The position numbers and the translations under genes were made by a program. From Methylobrevis pamukkalensis (GTDB lineage: Bacteria; Pseudomonadota; Alphaproteobacteria; Rhizobiales; Pleomorphomonadaceae), in NCBI RefSeq assembly GCF_001720135.1, contig NZ_MCRJ01000007.1, positions 1 through 55,833 of the forward strand: a DNA stretch of 55,833 nucleotides. Reading direction: 5' to 3'. Each line of letters begins with the position of its first letter. Position 1 is the stretch's first letter. Below the pieces are notes generated by a model. The model saw nothing but the letters and a program-made list of their open reading frames with translations, ran no database searches and was not told the origin of the DNA. Positions 17,521-28,980 of this stretch are shown here, piece after piece.

Positions 17521-18546
17521 ATGGTCGCCGCGAAAGCCGCCGATGCCGATCGCCTCGTCGCCGACCCGCCGCGCGCGTCGACCTTCTTCCTCGTCTACGG
17601 ACCGGACACCGGCCTCGTCGCCGAACGGGTCACGGCGCTGGCGACCCGCCGGCGCGACCCGGCCGATCCCTTCTCCCTGATCCGGATCGAGGGCGGCGAG
17701 ATTTCCACCAATCCGGCGCGCCTTGCCGACGAGGCCTATGCGGTGTCGATGTTCGGCGGCCAGCGCGCGATCATCGTCCGCGACGGCGGCGGGCGCAGCA
17801 ACATCGTCCCGGCGCTGACCCAGCTGCTGAAGTCACCGCCGCCCGAGACCACCGTGGTGGTCGAGGCGGGCGACCTCAAGAAGTCGAGCCCGCTGCGCAC
17901 CCTGTTCGAGAAGGACCGGAACGCCTACGCGATCGCCTGCTACGTCGACGACGACGCCTCCATCGGCCGGCTGGTCGACCAGGAGGTGAAGGCCGCCGGC
18001 CTGACCCTCGCGCCCGACGCCCGCACCCTTCTGGTCTCCCTGCTTGGCGGCGACCGCCTGGCCAGCCGCGGCGAGGTGACGAAACTCTGCCTCTATGCCC
18101 ACGGGAGGGGCCGGATCGAGATCGCCGACGTCGAGGCCGTCACGGGCGATGCGGCCAGCGTCACCCTCGACGAGATCGTGGATGCCACCGCCCTTGGCGA
18201 CCTCGACGCCCTGTCGATCGCCCTTGGCCGGGCCGCCGCCGAAGGCATTCGCGCCGACGTGCTCGCCGGCGTCGTGCTGCGGCATTTCCAGATGCTGGAT
18301 CTTGCCCGGGTCGATGTCGACGGCGGCGCCAAGCCGGCCGCCGTCGTCGCGACGATCCGCCCGCCGGTGTTCTTCAAGCGCGCCGACCGCATCGCCCGCA
18401 TGCTGAGCCTCTGGACTGCGCCGCGCCTCGTCCGCGCTCTCGACATCCTCTCCAAGGCCATGCGCGACAGCCGCCTCGACGCCGATCTCGCCGACGAGAT
18501 CCTCGCCAACGCCCTGTTCACCCTCGCCCGCGCCGCCCGCCGCTGA
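17521..18546 (+). CDS. holA: DNA polymerase III subunit delta
   Basis: A 341-residue clamp-loader subunit that opens the beta sliding clamp. N-terminal FFLVYGPDTGLVAERVTALA is the degenerate nucleotide-binding fold of HolA, and the DNA pol III delta pattern continues with AVSMFGGQRAIIVRD and LKKSSPLRTLFEKD. The C-terminal collar domain has VLRHFQMLDLARVDV and VFFKRADRIARMLSLW. It is preceded by GGAGGAG 6 bp before the ATG and follows lptE by 23 bp. Convergent with parB. Confidence 0.95.
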   Translation: MVAAKAADADRLVADPPRASTFFLVYGPDTGLVAERVTALATRRRDPADPFSLIRIEGGEISTNPARLADEAYAVSMFGGQRAIIVRDGGGRSNIVPALTQLLKSPPPETTVVVEAGDLKKSSPLRTLFEKDRNAYAIACYVDDDASIGRLVDQEVKAAGLTLAPDARTLLVSLLGGDRLASRGEVTKLCLYAHGRGRIEIADVEAVTGDAASVTLDEIVDATALGDLDALSIALGRAAAEGIRADVLAGVVLRHFQMLDLARVDVDGGAKPAAVVATIRPPVFFKRADRIARMLSLWTAPRLVRALDILSKAMRDSRLDADLADEILANALFTLARAARR

Positions 18547-18703
18547 TCCTTTCGGGCGCGAATCGACAGGGTGTTGATTTGACTCCGAAATCGGATCGGA
18601 GGCGAAGCGGGAGCGCAATGATTGGGTTGTTGCGGAGTCGAATCGAAGTGGGGTGACGTTCTCCCGGCATGCTCCGTTACGGCGACGCCGTGCCCGCAGC
18701 CCG

Positions 18704-18738
18704 CCCCACCCTGTCCCTCTCCCCGATGGGGAGAGGGG
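18704..18738 (+). repeat. Palindromic element, copy 1 (REP-like)
   Basis: It contains CCCTCTCCCCGATGGGGAGA with GGGG after it. It matches the reverse complement of the copy at 18821-18857 apart from one substitution in the loop and a 2-base difference near the outer end. Its core forms a hairpin of CTCTCCCC with GGGGAGAG. Confidence 0.8.
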
Positions 18739-18820
18739 AAGATGAAGGCGAGGACGGATCTGCCGACAGCCTCTCGCCGAAACGAAACGCTGATGGGAGC
18801 GAGGCCCTGAAGTCCTGCGT

Positions 18821-18857
18821 CCCCTCTCCCCGTCGGGGAGAGGGACAGGGTGAGGGG
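18821..18857 (-). repeat. Palindromic element, copy 2 (inverted)
   Basis: CCCCTCTCCCCGTCGGGGAG followed by AGGGACAGGGTGAGGGG. It is inverted relative to copy 1 and 82 bp away, so the pair has the head-to-head arrangement of a REPIN/BIME. Similar GC-rich palindromes are frequent in Rhizobiales intergenic DNA. Confidence 0.8.
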
Positions 18858-18927
18858 TCTCCAGGCACCGCCTCCGAACCAAGGCACCCGGCTCCTCCGC
18901 CGCCCGAAAGCACCCCGACCACTCGCC

Positions 18928-18974
18928 CAACAAAAAGGGCCGGAGCGTCGCCGCCCGGCCCTTCAACCTTCAAA
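18928..18974 (-). terminator. parB terminator, copy B of a dispersed element
   Basis: On the minus strand AAGGGCCGG and CCGGCCCTT enclose an 11-base loop and are followed by TTTTTG, starting ~13 bp past the parB stop codon. It is nearly identical to 9037-9083. Confidence 0.85.
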
Positions 18975-18986
18975 GCCGATCTCGCC

Positions 18987-19874
18987 TCAGAGCGATCCGC
19001 CCAGACGCCGCACCAGATGGTCCAGCTGATCGAGCGACTTGTAGCGCAGCTTCAGTTCGCCCGAGCCGTTCGCCTTGTGGCCGATCACCACCTCGACGCC
19101 GAGGAGATCCGCCAGCTGCCGCTCCAGCGCCTTGGTGTCCGCATCCTTCTCGGGGCGCGGCGGCCGCGCCTCCGCCACCGGACGCTCGGCCACCTGCTGC
19201 ACCAGCGCTTCCGTGGCACGCACGCTGAGGCCTTCGTCGACGATCTTCTTCGCAAGGCCCACCGGATCGGCCGAGGTGATCAGCGCCCTCGCGTGGCCGG
19301 CGGTCAGCTGGCCCTCGTTGAGGTAGCCCTTGATCGGGTCGGGCAGCTTCAAGAGGCGCAGGGTGTTGGCCACATGGCTGCGGCTCTTGGCAATCACGGT
19401 GGCAAGGTCGGCCTGGGAATACTGGAATTCCTCGATCAGCTGCTCGTAGCCCATCGCCTCTTCCAGCGGATTGAGATCCTGCCGCTGGACGTTCTCGATG
19501 ATCGCGATCTCGAGCGCCTCACGGTCGGTGACATCCTGGATCACCACCGGAATGTCATGCACGCCGGCCCGCTGCGCCGCGCGCCAGCGGCGCTCGCCGG
19601 CGATCAGCTCGAAGCTGCCGGGGATGGTCGGATTGGCGCGCACCAGGATCGGCTGGATCACGCCGTGGCGGCGGATCGAGGCCGTCAGGTCTTCCAGCTC
19701 GTCCTCGCGAAAGATCCGCCGCGGATTGCGCGGGTTGGCCTTGATCAGGTCCAGCGCCACCTTGCGGGTGCCGCGCGCCCGCTCCACCACCTCGAAATCG
19801 TTGCTTGCATCGCCGATCAGGGCGGCAAGACCGCGCCCGAGCCGCCGGCGTCCGCTGTCGTCCGTCATCGCCAT
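18987..19874 (-). CDS. parB: Chromosome partitioning protein ParB
   Basis: A 295-residue CTP-dependent clamp that loads at parS and spreads along DNA. N-terminal GRGLAALIGD, the ParB/Srx-fold motif GSFELIAGERRWRAAQRAG (CTP-binding Arg patch), IIENVQRQDLNPLEEA, and the helix-turn-helix region YSQADLATVIAKSRSHVANT then LRLLKLP. The C-terminal dimerisation domain ends LVRRLGGSL. It lies directly downstream of parA (55-bp gap), and matching parS sites are ~4 kb away. Confidence 0.97.
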   Translation of the reverse strand: MAMTDDSGRRRLGRGLAALIGDASNDFEVVERARGTRKVALDLIKANPRNPRRIFREDELEDLTASIRRHGVIQPILVRANPTIPGSFELIAGERRWRAAQRAGVHDIPVVIQDVTDREALEIAIIENVQRQDLNPLEEAMGYEQLIEEFQYSQADLATVIAKSRSHVANTLRLLKLPDPIKGYLNEGQLTAGHARALITSADPVGLAKKIVDEGLSVRATEALVQQVAERPVAEARPPRPEKDADTKALERQLADLLGVEVVIGHKANGSGELKLRYKSLDQLDHLVRRLGGSL

Positions 19875-19929
19875 CCTCGCCTCCCGATCCTGTCCGCCTG
19901 CCCGCCCGTCACGCCGTCCGCCCGATCTG

Positions 19930-20763
19930 TCACGCCACCGCCTTCAGCCGCCGCTCGCGCTGGATGATCTCCGAGGCGAGCTTGAGATAGGCCTGGCTGC
20001 CCGAGCACTTCAGGTCGTAGAGCAGCGCCGGCTTGCCGTAGGACGGTGCCTCGGAGACCCGGACGTTGCGCGGGATGATCGTGTCGTAGACCGCGTCGCC
20101 CATGTGCGAGCGCACGTCGGCGACCACCTGGTTGGAGAGGTTGTTGCGGCTGTCGAACATGGTGAGCACGATGCCGTGGATCGTCAGGTCCGGATTGAGG
20201 CTGGTCTTCACCTGCTCGACCGTCTGCAGAAGCTGCGACAGGCCTTCGAGCGCGAAGAATTCGCACTGCAGCGGCACCAGGATCGAATGGGCCGCGCTCA
20301 TGGCGTTGATGGTGAGGAGGTTCAGCGACGGCGGGCAGTCGACCAGCACATAGGAGAAGCGCTTGACCTTCCCGTCGCGGTCGCGCTCGCAGGCGGTGAC
20401 GTGATCGGCAATGGCATGGCGCAGCCGGAAGGCGCGATCCGCCTCGCGGGCGATCTCCAGCTCGACGCCGAGATTGTCGAGGGTCGAGGGCGCGACCGAC
20501 AGCCGCGGCACGGCCGTCTCGATCAGGCATTCGCCGAGTTCCGCCTCGCCGACGAGGAGATCATAGGTCGAGACCCGCCGCGACGAGCGGTCGATGCCGA
20601 GCCCTGTCGAGGCGTTGCCCTGCGGATCGAGATCGACGATCAGCACCTCCTCGCCGATGGCGGCGAGCGCGGTGCCGAGGTTGATGGCGGTCGTGGTCTT
20701 GCCGACGCCGCCCTTCTGGTTGGCGAGGGCCAGTACCCGGGGATGCTCAGGCAGCTGATTCAT
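19930..20763 (-). CDS. parA: Chromosome partitioning ATPase ParA
   Basis: A 277-residue Walker-type ATPase that drives segregation of ParB-parS complexes. The deviant Walker A motif is NQKGGVGKTTTAINLGTAL near residue 15, Walker A' is VLIVDLDPQGNASTGLG and Walker B is FSYVLVDCPPSLNLL. I chose ATG 20763 (MNQLPEHPRVLALANQ) because GAGAGG precedes it. A TTG 27 bp upstream is an alternative. It forms an operon with parB and lies downstream of rsmG. Confidence 0.97.
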   Translation of the reverse strand: MNQLPEHPRVLALANQKGGVGKTTTAINLGTALAAIGEEVLIVDLDPQGNASTGLGIDRSSRRVSTYDLLVGEAELGECLIETAVPRLSVAPSTLDNLGVELEIAREADRAFRLRHAIADHVTACERDRDGKVKRFSYVLVDCPPSLNLLTINAMSAAHSILVPLQCEFFALEGLSQLLQTVEQVKTSLNPDLTIHGIVLTMFDSRNNLSNQVVADVRSHMGDAVYDTIIPRNVRVSEAPSYGKPALLYDLKCSGSQAYLKLASEIIQRERRLKAVA

Positions 20764-21526
20764 CGAAGCCTCTCGTTGAGACACGGCCAACCTTCAAAAT
20801 TCGGAATGCGTCGCAGCACCTGGCCCGATCTGCAGCGGGGCCGGTCCGGGAGTTCGCCGTTGATCGACGCGGCGAGTCTAGCACCGGAAGGCAACGTTGC
20901 GCAGAACGACGATGCGACCGGCCGGATCGATCCTGCTTCGATGTTCTACCAGATCGAAAGCCCAAGATTGAGTGGTCTCGGCAAGTTCGGACGCAAAATC
21001 TTGTCCTTTGTGGAAAACACCGGCGGCACCGGCCTCCAGCAGAGGTCGGGTCAGGGCCAGCAGTTTCGGCAACGGGGCCAGCGCCCGGGCCGACACGGCC
21101 TCGATTCGGACGAGCCCCGGCGCGGTTCGTTGCATGAACGATTCGATCCGGTCGTCGTGGACGGTGACCGGCAAGGCCAGTTCCCGCGCGACCGTACGCA
21201 GGAAGGCCGCCTTGCGGCCGTTGCTCTCGACGAGATGCACCGCGGCGCCGTCCTCGTCGGCGATCAGCGTAGCAGTGACGAGCCCGGGGAAGCCAGCGCC
21301 GGACCCGACATCGACCCAGCGCCGCGCGTCGGGCAGGGCGGCGAGTGCCTGGGCGCTGTCGGCCACATGCCGGCTCCACAACTCGCCGAGGGCCGCAGGG
21401 GCCACCAGATTCTTGGCGGTCTGCCATTTGCGCACGAGGGCGACATAGGCGTGCAGCCGTTCCTCGGCCCGCGGCGTCAATGGCCAGATGCGGCGAGAGC
21501 GGCCGGGCTGTCGGGAAGACCGGGGC

Positions 21527-23437
<1,911 letters not shown>

Positions 23438-23596
23438 GAAATCACGCTTGCGAAGAGGATGCCGTGATGGGGGCGGAGCGAGGCTCCGGTGCGCCGCGTC
23501 GGCTTGCGCACGTTCTAGCCGATCGACGCCAGGCGGTCAAAAGACCGCGCCGCACAGGCAGGCGCAGGCGGTTTCAGCCGGGGGCGATTCGATGCC

Positions 23597-23612
23597 TGCT
23601 TCACGTGAAACA
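23597..23612. promoter_or_regulatory. parS site (one mismatch)
   Basis: TGCTTCACGTGAAACA differs from the canonical parS palindrome TGTTTCACGTGAAACA at a single position. Confidence 0.85.
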
Positions 23613-23683
23613 TTCCGCCTCCGAATCGGAGGTTGAACTTGCGACTCATTCCGGCACGCTCCGGTTATCCCCAGCCTGTGGAG

Positions 23684-23699
23684 TGTTTCACGTGAAACA
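23684..23699. promoter_or_regulatory. parS site (perfect)
   Basis: TGTTTCACGTGAAACA, an exact canonical 16-bp ParB loading site. Confidence 0.95.
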
Positions 23700-23757
23700 T
23701 CCACAGGCCAGATCCGCCGTTGCGGTCCCGAAAGGGCACAGGCAGCCTGACATCCGT

Positions 23758-25109
23758 TCACTTGCCGATGCAGAAGCTCGAAAAGATTTCCCCCAGGATA
23801 TCCTCAACCCCGACGCGCCCGGTCAGGCTGGCCAGAGCATCCGTGCCCCGGCGCAGATGCTCGGCCCGGATCTCCAGGGGGAGGTCGTCGCCCCCGGCGC
23901 TGACAAGGGCCGCTTGCAGTCGCTCCAGGCAGAGGCGCTGCCGCGCGCGTGTGACGAGGGCGGGCGTGGTCGGGGCCAGCGAAAGGAGATGCGCGGTCAG
24001 CGCACCGAGCAGCGTGTCGATACCGGCCCCTGTGGCGGCCGAAAGCTGGAACGCCGGCCCGGATGTGCCGTCCGGGCTCCCGGCGGCCTGCGACGCAGAC
24101 GCCGCGATCCGGTCGATCTTGGTCTGGACGCACCACACCGGCGGCCCGGCACTCACAATATCGTCGGGCGGGGCGCGGCCCGTCTCGTCGAGCCACAGCA
24201 CGAGATCGGCCGTCCCGGCCCGCCGCCGGGTGCGGCGGATGCCTTCCGCTTCCACGACCTCGTCGGTCTCGCGCAGGCCCGCCGTGTCTATCAGCGTCAG
24301 CGGCAGGCCGCCGAGATCGAGATGGACCTCCAGGGTGTCGCGGGTCGTGCCCGGCACGTCGGTGACGATCGCCACGTCGCGGCGGCTCAGCGTGTTGAGC
24401 AGGGTCGACTTGCCGGCGTTGGGCGGCCCCAGCAGCGCCACCTCGAAGCCGTCGCGGATCCGTTCGCCATGGGCGGACGCCGCAAGCACCTCGGACACCT
24501 GCCGTTCGACGGCGGCAACGAGATCGCCGACCTCGGCCGCGACGCTGTCCGGCACATCGTCCTCGTCGGCAAAGTCGAGATCCGCCTCGACCAGCGCCCG
24601 CGCCCGCAGCAACTGGTCCCGCCAGCCGGCGGCGCGCTCTGACAGACCGCCGTCCATCTGGCGCAGCGCCTGGCGGCGCTGCGCATCGGTCTCGGCGGAG
24701 ATGAGATCGGCGACGCCTTCCACCTCGGTCAGGTCCAGCCGGCCGTTGTCGAAGGCGCGGCGGGTAAATTCGCCCGGCTCCGCCATGCGCCAGCCGGGCA
24801 AGGCATCGAGGCAGCGCAGCAGCGCGGCGACCACCGCCCGGCTGCCGTGACACTGGAACTCGGCGCAGTCCTCGCCGGTGTAGCTCGCGGGACCGGGCAG
24901 GAAGATCACGATCGCCTGGTCGATCAGGCTGCCGTCCGCCGGATCGCGCAGCGACCGCAGGCTGGCGCGACGCGGCGCAGGCAGACCACCCGCGATGCTT
25001 TCGAGGCCGAATCGAATGCCGGGGCCACTGGCCCGGATCACCGCCACGCCGGCCGCGGCCGCCCGGAGGAGAGGGCATGGATCGTGTGGTGCAGGGTGTC
25101 TGGGAACAT
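23758..25109 (-). CDS. mnmE: tRNA modification GTPase MnmE, frame broken near 25056
   Basis: GTPase partner of MnmG in wobble-uridine modification. The main open frame begins only at AVIRASGPG, lacking the conserved N-terminus. In another frame just upstream, ATG 25109 gives [18 protein letters not shown], which is the expected start. Joining the two requires one base in the GGCCGCGGCC stretch at ~25056. The total of 1352 bases is one short of a multiple of three; repaired length is 450. The G1 motif is [21 protein letters not shown]2/G3 [11 protein letters not shown] and [12 protein letters not shown], and the C-terminus is [11 protein letters not shown] with the catalytic FCIGK Cys. Confidence 0.92.
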
Positions 25110-25211
25110 CAACTCTTCCCGGTGGCTTCTATCCTCGGAGGGTCGAAGGGCTTAGCCTTCGGCCGACCTTCGATGCCACGCCCGCCCGCGAAAGAAAACA
25201 GGACGCCGCCA

Positions 25212-27239
25212 ATGACCAATCGCCTTCGCGACGAGACGAGCCCCTACCTGCTGCAGCATGCCGACAATCCGGTCGACTGGTGGCCCTGGGGGCCGGAGGC
25301 GCTCGCCCATGCGTCGGAGACGGGAAAGCCGATCCTGCTCTCCGTCGGTTATGCCGCCTGCCACTGGTGCCACGTGATGGCACACGAGAGTTTCGAGGAT
25401 GACGAGATCGCCGCGCTGATGAACCGGCTGTTCGTCAATGTGAAGGTCGACCGCGAGGAGCGGCCGGACATCGACCAGATCTACATGTCGGCCCTGCAGG
25501 CGCTGGGCGTCCATGGCGGCTGGCCGATGACCATGTTCCTGACCCCCGACGGCGTGCCCTTCTGGGGTGGCACCTATTTTCCGAAGACCTCCCGCTACGG
25601 CCAGCCGGCCTTCGCCGACATTCTCAACGGCGTGGCGGCGAGCCTGGCGCAGCGGCCGGACCAGGTGGCCGAGAACCGCAAGGCGCTGATGGCCCATCTG
25701 TCGCGCCGCGACGACAAGGGTCCGCTCGGACTCGACGGCTCCGTGCTGGATCTCGCAACCGACAAGCTGCTGTCGATCATGGACCCGATCAACGGCGGCT
25801 TCCGCGGCGCGCCGAAGTTCCCGCAGGCGCCGGTCCTCGACCTGATGCTGCGCAGCTTCGCCCGGCGCCGCGATCCCGGCTTCCTCGACACCGTGCTTCT
25901 CACGCTGGAGCGGATCGCCAACGGCGGCATCTACGACCATCTCGGCGGCGGCTTCTCCCGCTACTCGGTCGACGACCGCTGGCTGGTGCCGCATTTCGAG
26001 AAGATGCTCTACGACAATGGCCAGTTGCTCGGCCTCTTCGCCCGCGCCTATGCGGCGACGGGATCCAGTCTGTTTCGCCGCCGAATCGAGGAGACGGTGA
26101 CCTGGCTGGGCCGCGAGATGCTGCTGCCCGAGGGCGCGTTTGCCGCCAGCCTCGACGCCGACACCGAGGGCGAGGAAGGCCGTGTCTATGTCTGGAGCCG
26201 CGCCGAGATCGTGACCGAACTCGGCCCCCAGGCCGATCAGTTCGCCGCCGTCTACGACGTGACCGAGGCCGGCAACTGGGAAGGGGTCAACGTCCTCAAC
26301 CGGCTGCAGCCGTCGACGATCCCCGTCGACGAGGACCAGCTGGCGCGCCTGCGCATGGCGCTGCTGACCGCGCGGATGCGGCGCGTTCAGCCCGGCCGCG
26401 ACGACAAGATCCTCGCCGACTGGAACGCGCTGGCGATCTCCGGGCTTGCCATCGCCGCCATCGCCCTGCGCCGCGACGACTGGCTCGACCTGGCAATCAC
26501 CGCCTATCGCGGCATCACCGCCACGATGGCGCGGGACGGAAGGCTCGGCCACAGCGCCCGCGGCGGCCGTCTCGTCTTCCCCGGCATGGCCACCGACCAT
26601 GCCGCCATGGCGGTTGCCGCGCTCGATCTCCACCAGGCGACCTTCGATCCGCTGTGGCTGGAAGAGGCAGCGCGCTGGCTCGACGCGCTCGATCGCCATC
26701 ACCGCGACGAGAACGGGCTCTACTTCATGTCGGCCGACGATGCGCCGGGGCTGATCGTCCGGCCGCGGTCGATCCTCGACGAGGCGACGCCCAATGCCAA
26801 TGGCCTTGCCGCCGACGCCTCGGTGCGGCTCCATCTCCTCACCGGCGAGGCGCGGCATCTGGATCGGGCCGACGCCATCTTCACCGCCTGCGGCGGGGCG
26901 GTGGCCCGCAATGTCGTCGGCACCGCCAGCCTGATGGCCGCCTTCACCCGTAGGCTCGATCTCGCCTCGGTGGTGATCGTCGGCGAAGCGGGACCGGACA
27001 GGGAGGCGTTGCTGACAACCGCACGCACGCTCTTTCCCGAAGCGGTTCCTTTCGTCGCCGAATCGACCGAGGCGCTCGGCGCCGGGCATCCCGCCCATGG
27101 CAAGACCGCGATCGACGGCCGGCCTGCGGCCTATCTCTGCCGCAGCAGCACCTGCTCGCTGCCGGTGACCACCCCGGAAGACCTGGCGGCGCTCGACGAG
27201 GGGCAGGCCGCCGAGGACGCGATCGACGACGCGTCCTGA
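25212..27239 (+). CDS. DUF255 thioredoxin-domain protein (YyaL/SSP411 family)
   Basis: 675 residues. The N-terminal thioredoxin-like domain (Thioredox_DsbH, residues ~1-165) has [18 protein letters not shown] and the CxxC site [17 protein letters not shown]. The rest is an (alpha/alpha)6-barrel of the glycoside-hydrolase/epimerase type, with [31 protein letters not shown] and [17 protein letters not shown]. The function is not established, and animal SSP411 is linked to spermatogenesis. It sits on the strand opposite to rho and mnmE, inserted between them. No signal peptide, so probably cytosolic. Confidence 0.9.
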   Translation: MTNRLRDETSPYLLQHADNPVDWWPWGPEALAHASETGKPILLSVGYAACHWCHVMAHESFEDDEIAALMNRLFVNVKVDREERPDIDQIYMSALQALGVHGGWPMTMFLTPDGVPFWGGTYFPKTSRYGQPAFADILNGVAASLAQRPDQVAENRKALMAHLSRRDDKGPLGLDGSVLDLATDKLLSIMDPINGGFRGAPKFPQAPVLDLMLRSFARRRDPGFLDTVLLTLERIANGGIYDHLGGGFSRYSVDDRWLVPHFEKMLYDNGQLLGLFARAYAATGSSLFRRRIEETVTWLGREMLLPEGAFAASLDADTEGEEGRVYVWSRAEIVTELGPQADQFAAVYDVTEAGNWEGVNVLNRLQPSTIPVDEDQLARLRMALLTARMRRVQPGRDDKILADWNALAISGLAIAAIALRRDDWLDLAITAYRGITATMARDGRLGHSARGGRLVFPGMATDHAAMAVAALDLHQATFDPLWLEEAARWLDALDRHHRDENGLYFMSADDAPGLIVRPRSILDEATPNANGLAADASVRLHLLTGEARHLDRADAIFTACGGAVARNVVGTASLMAAFTRRLDLASVVIVGEAGPDREALLTTARTLFPEAVPFVAESTEALGAGHPAHGKTAIDGRPAAYLCRSSTCSLPVTTPEDLAALDEGQAAEDAIDDAS

Positions 27240-27270
27240 GGGCTCATCTCCGTCCAGACGGATCGGCATG

Positions 27271-27307
27271 AAAAGGCCGCCGTCCCTTCCGGGGCGGCGG
27301 CTCGTTT
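27271..27307. terminator. Strong hairpin between DUF255 gene and rho
   Basis: An 11-bp stem (27276-27286 with 27291-27301, one T-G pair), loop TTCC. AAAA precedes it and TCGTTTC follows, so it can serve both the plus-strand DUF255 gene and, with TTTT on the minus strand, the convergent rho gene. Confidence 0.8.
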
Positions 27308-27357
27308 CAGGACCGATTCGATGGACCGAGCCGGGCGCGCAGGCGCCCCGACGCCGA

Positions 27358-28623
27358 TCAGGTGTTCATGGAATCGAAGAAGTCGCCGTTGGTCCGGGTC
27401 TGCCGCAGCTTGTCGAGCAGGAACTCGGTCGCGTCGGTGGTGCCCATCGGATTGAGGATCCGGCGCAGGACGAAGGTCTTCTTGAGCTTGTCCGGCGGAA
27501 CCAGCAGGTCTTCCTTGCGGGTGCCCGAGCGCTGAATGTCGATCGAGGGGAACACGCGCTTGTCGGAGATCTTGCGGTCGAGAATGATCTCGGAGTTGCC
27601 GGTGCCCTTGAACTCTTCGAAGATCACCTCGTCCATGCGGCTGCCGGTGTCGATCAGCGCGGTGGCGATGATGGTCAGCGAGCCGCCCTGTTCGATGTTG
27701 CGCGCCGCGCCGAAGAAGCGCTTGGGCCGCTGCAGGGCGTTGGCGTCGACGCCGCCGGTCAGCACCTTGCCGGACGACGGCACCACCGTGTTGTAGGCGC
27801 GGCCGAGGCGGGTGATCGAATCGAGCAGGATGACCACGTCGCGGCCATGCTCGACGAGGCGCTTGGCCTTCTCGATCACCATCTCGGCGACCTGCACGTG
27901 CCGGGTGGCCGGCTCGTCGAAGGTGGAGGAGACGACCTCGCCCTTCACCGAGCGCTGCATGTCGGTCACTTCCTCGGGACGTTCGTCGATGAGGAGGACG
28001 ATCAGGTAGCAGTCGGGATGATTGGTCGTGATCGAATGGGCGATGTTCTGGAGGAGGACGGTCTTGCCGGTGCGCGGCGGGGCGACGATCAGCGCGCGCT
28101 GGCCCTTGCCGAGCGGCGCGACGAGATCGATGACCCGCGCCGACATGTCCTTCTGGGTGACGCCCTCGATCTCCATCCGGAAGCGTTCGTCCGGGTAGAG
28201 CGGCGTCAGGTTGTCGAAGTGGACCTTGTGGCGCGCCTTGTCCGGGTCCTCGAAATTGACGGTGTTGACCTTCAGCAGCGCGAAATAGCGCTCGCCTTCC
28301 TTCGGACTGCGGATCTGGCCCTCGACCGTGTCGCCGGTGCGCAGCGAGAAGCGCCGGATCTGGGAGGGCGAGACGTAGATGTCGTCCGGGCCGGGGAGGT
28401 AGTTGGCGTCGGGAGAGCGCAGGAAGCCGAAACCGTCCTGCAGCACCTCGACCACGCCTTCGCCGATGATGTCGACGTCCTGGGCGGCATACTGCTTGAG
28501 GATGGCGAACATGAGCTCCTGCTTGCGCATGGTCGAGGCATTCTCGACCTCGAGCTCTTCGGCCACGGTCAGCAGTTCGGTCGGTGTCTTGGATTTGAGA
28601 TCCTGGAGTTTCATCTCCGGCAT
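27358..28623 (-). CDS. rho: Transcription termination factor Rho
   Basis: 421 residues from the Met of [18 protein letters not shown]; 421 is the usual length in rhizobia. A hexameric RNA-dependent ATPase. N-terminal RNA-binding cold-shock-like domain has [20 protein letters not shown]. Walker A is [15 protein letters not shown], Walker B is [14 protein letters not shown], and the Q/R-loop regions follow with [21 protein letters not shown]-terminus [17 protein letters not shown]. Preceded by a long leader and a good promoter at 28884-28912. Confidence 0.97.
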   Translation of the reverse strand: MPEMKLQDLKSKTPTELLTVAEELEVENASTMRKQELMFAILKQYAAQDVDIIGEGVVEVLQDGFGFLRSPDANYLPGPDDIYVSPSQIRRFSLRTGDTVEGQIRSPKEGERYFALLKVNTVNFEDPDKARHKVHFDNLTPLYPDERFRMEIEGVTQKDMSARVIDLVAPLGKGQRALIVAPPRTGKTVLLQNIAHSITTNHPDCYLIVLLIDERPEEVTDMQRSVKGEVVSSTFDEPATRHVQVAEMVIEKAKRLVEHGRDVVILLDSITRLGRAYNTVVPSSGKVLTGGVDANALQRPKRFFGAARNIEQGGSLTIIATALIDTGSRMDEVIFEEFKGTGNSEIILDRKISDKRVFPSIDIQRSGTRKEDLLVPPDKLKKTFVLRRILNPMGTTDATEFLLDKLRQTRTNGDFFDSMNT

Positions 28624-28980
28624 AGAAGCGTCGCTCGCGTTTATGTGAAAGGCTGCGGCCGCTCGCGGCCGCACATGATCGGGGGGAAATCTGAAAAGGC
28701 CCGGCGGGGAGCCGGTGCAGGGAGCTGGTTTCGCGTCGAACCCGCTACGAGAGGGGAGGCATGAGACCTGGGTCCGACATCCTGCCGGCCGTGGCGCTCC
28801 GGATCCGTTTCGCGACCCGGCCGTCTTCGGCTCCGGATGCGAATCGGGTGGCGACCCGTCCGATGTTGAACAGGAACGCTCCTGATATAGTCGTTTCGCC
28901 CGACAATCACAAGAGTGCCGCCGAGCCCAGCGATTCCGCGCGGTGTCGCGTCGTCTTCGCCGCGCCTGGCACGACCAGGC
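28624..28980. other. rho leader and promoter region
   Basis: A 357-bp gap between hemJ and rho, both leftward. No gene is seen. The promoter at 28884-28912 implies a ~250-nt 5' leader for rho, a length that allows transcriptional autoregulation by Rho as known in other bacteria. Confidence 0.6.
28884..28912 (-). promoter_or_regulatory. Promoter of rho
   Basis: On the minus strand TTGTGA (28907-28912) and TATATC (28884-28889) are separated by 17 bp. Confidence 0.65.

Larger units (their letters stand above)
18547..18986. other. 440-bp convergent gap between holA and parB
   Basis: Non-coding. It contains two inverted copies of a palindromic element (18704-18738 and 18821-18857) and the parB terminator (18928-18974). 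No gene on either strand is supported. Apparent small frames rich in LSLSP and PHRGEG are the known false products of such palindromes. Confidence 0.7.
23438..23757. other. mnmG-mnmE intergenic region carrying parS sites
   Basis: A 320-bp non-coding gap with two ParB-binding sites (23597-23612 and 23684-23699), 72 bp apart, and a DnaA-box-like TTATCCCCA at 23665-23673. Both flanking genes run leftward, so the mnmG promoter should also lie here. Confidence 0.75.

Noticed and set aside
18661-18860. CRISPR array
   Set aside because: Only two repeat copies, inverted relative to each other and without regular spacers; it is a REP-like pair.
18622-18973. Small ORFs with LSLSP and PHRGEG segments in the holA-parB gap
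   Set aside because: They are translations of the palindromic repeat, a known source of false genes.
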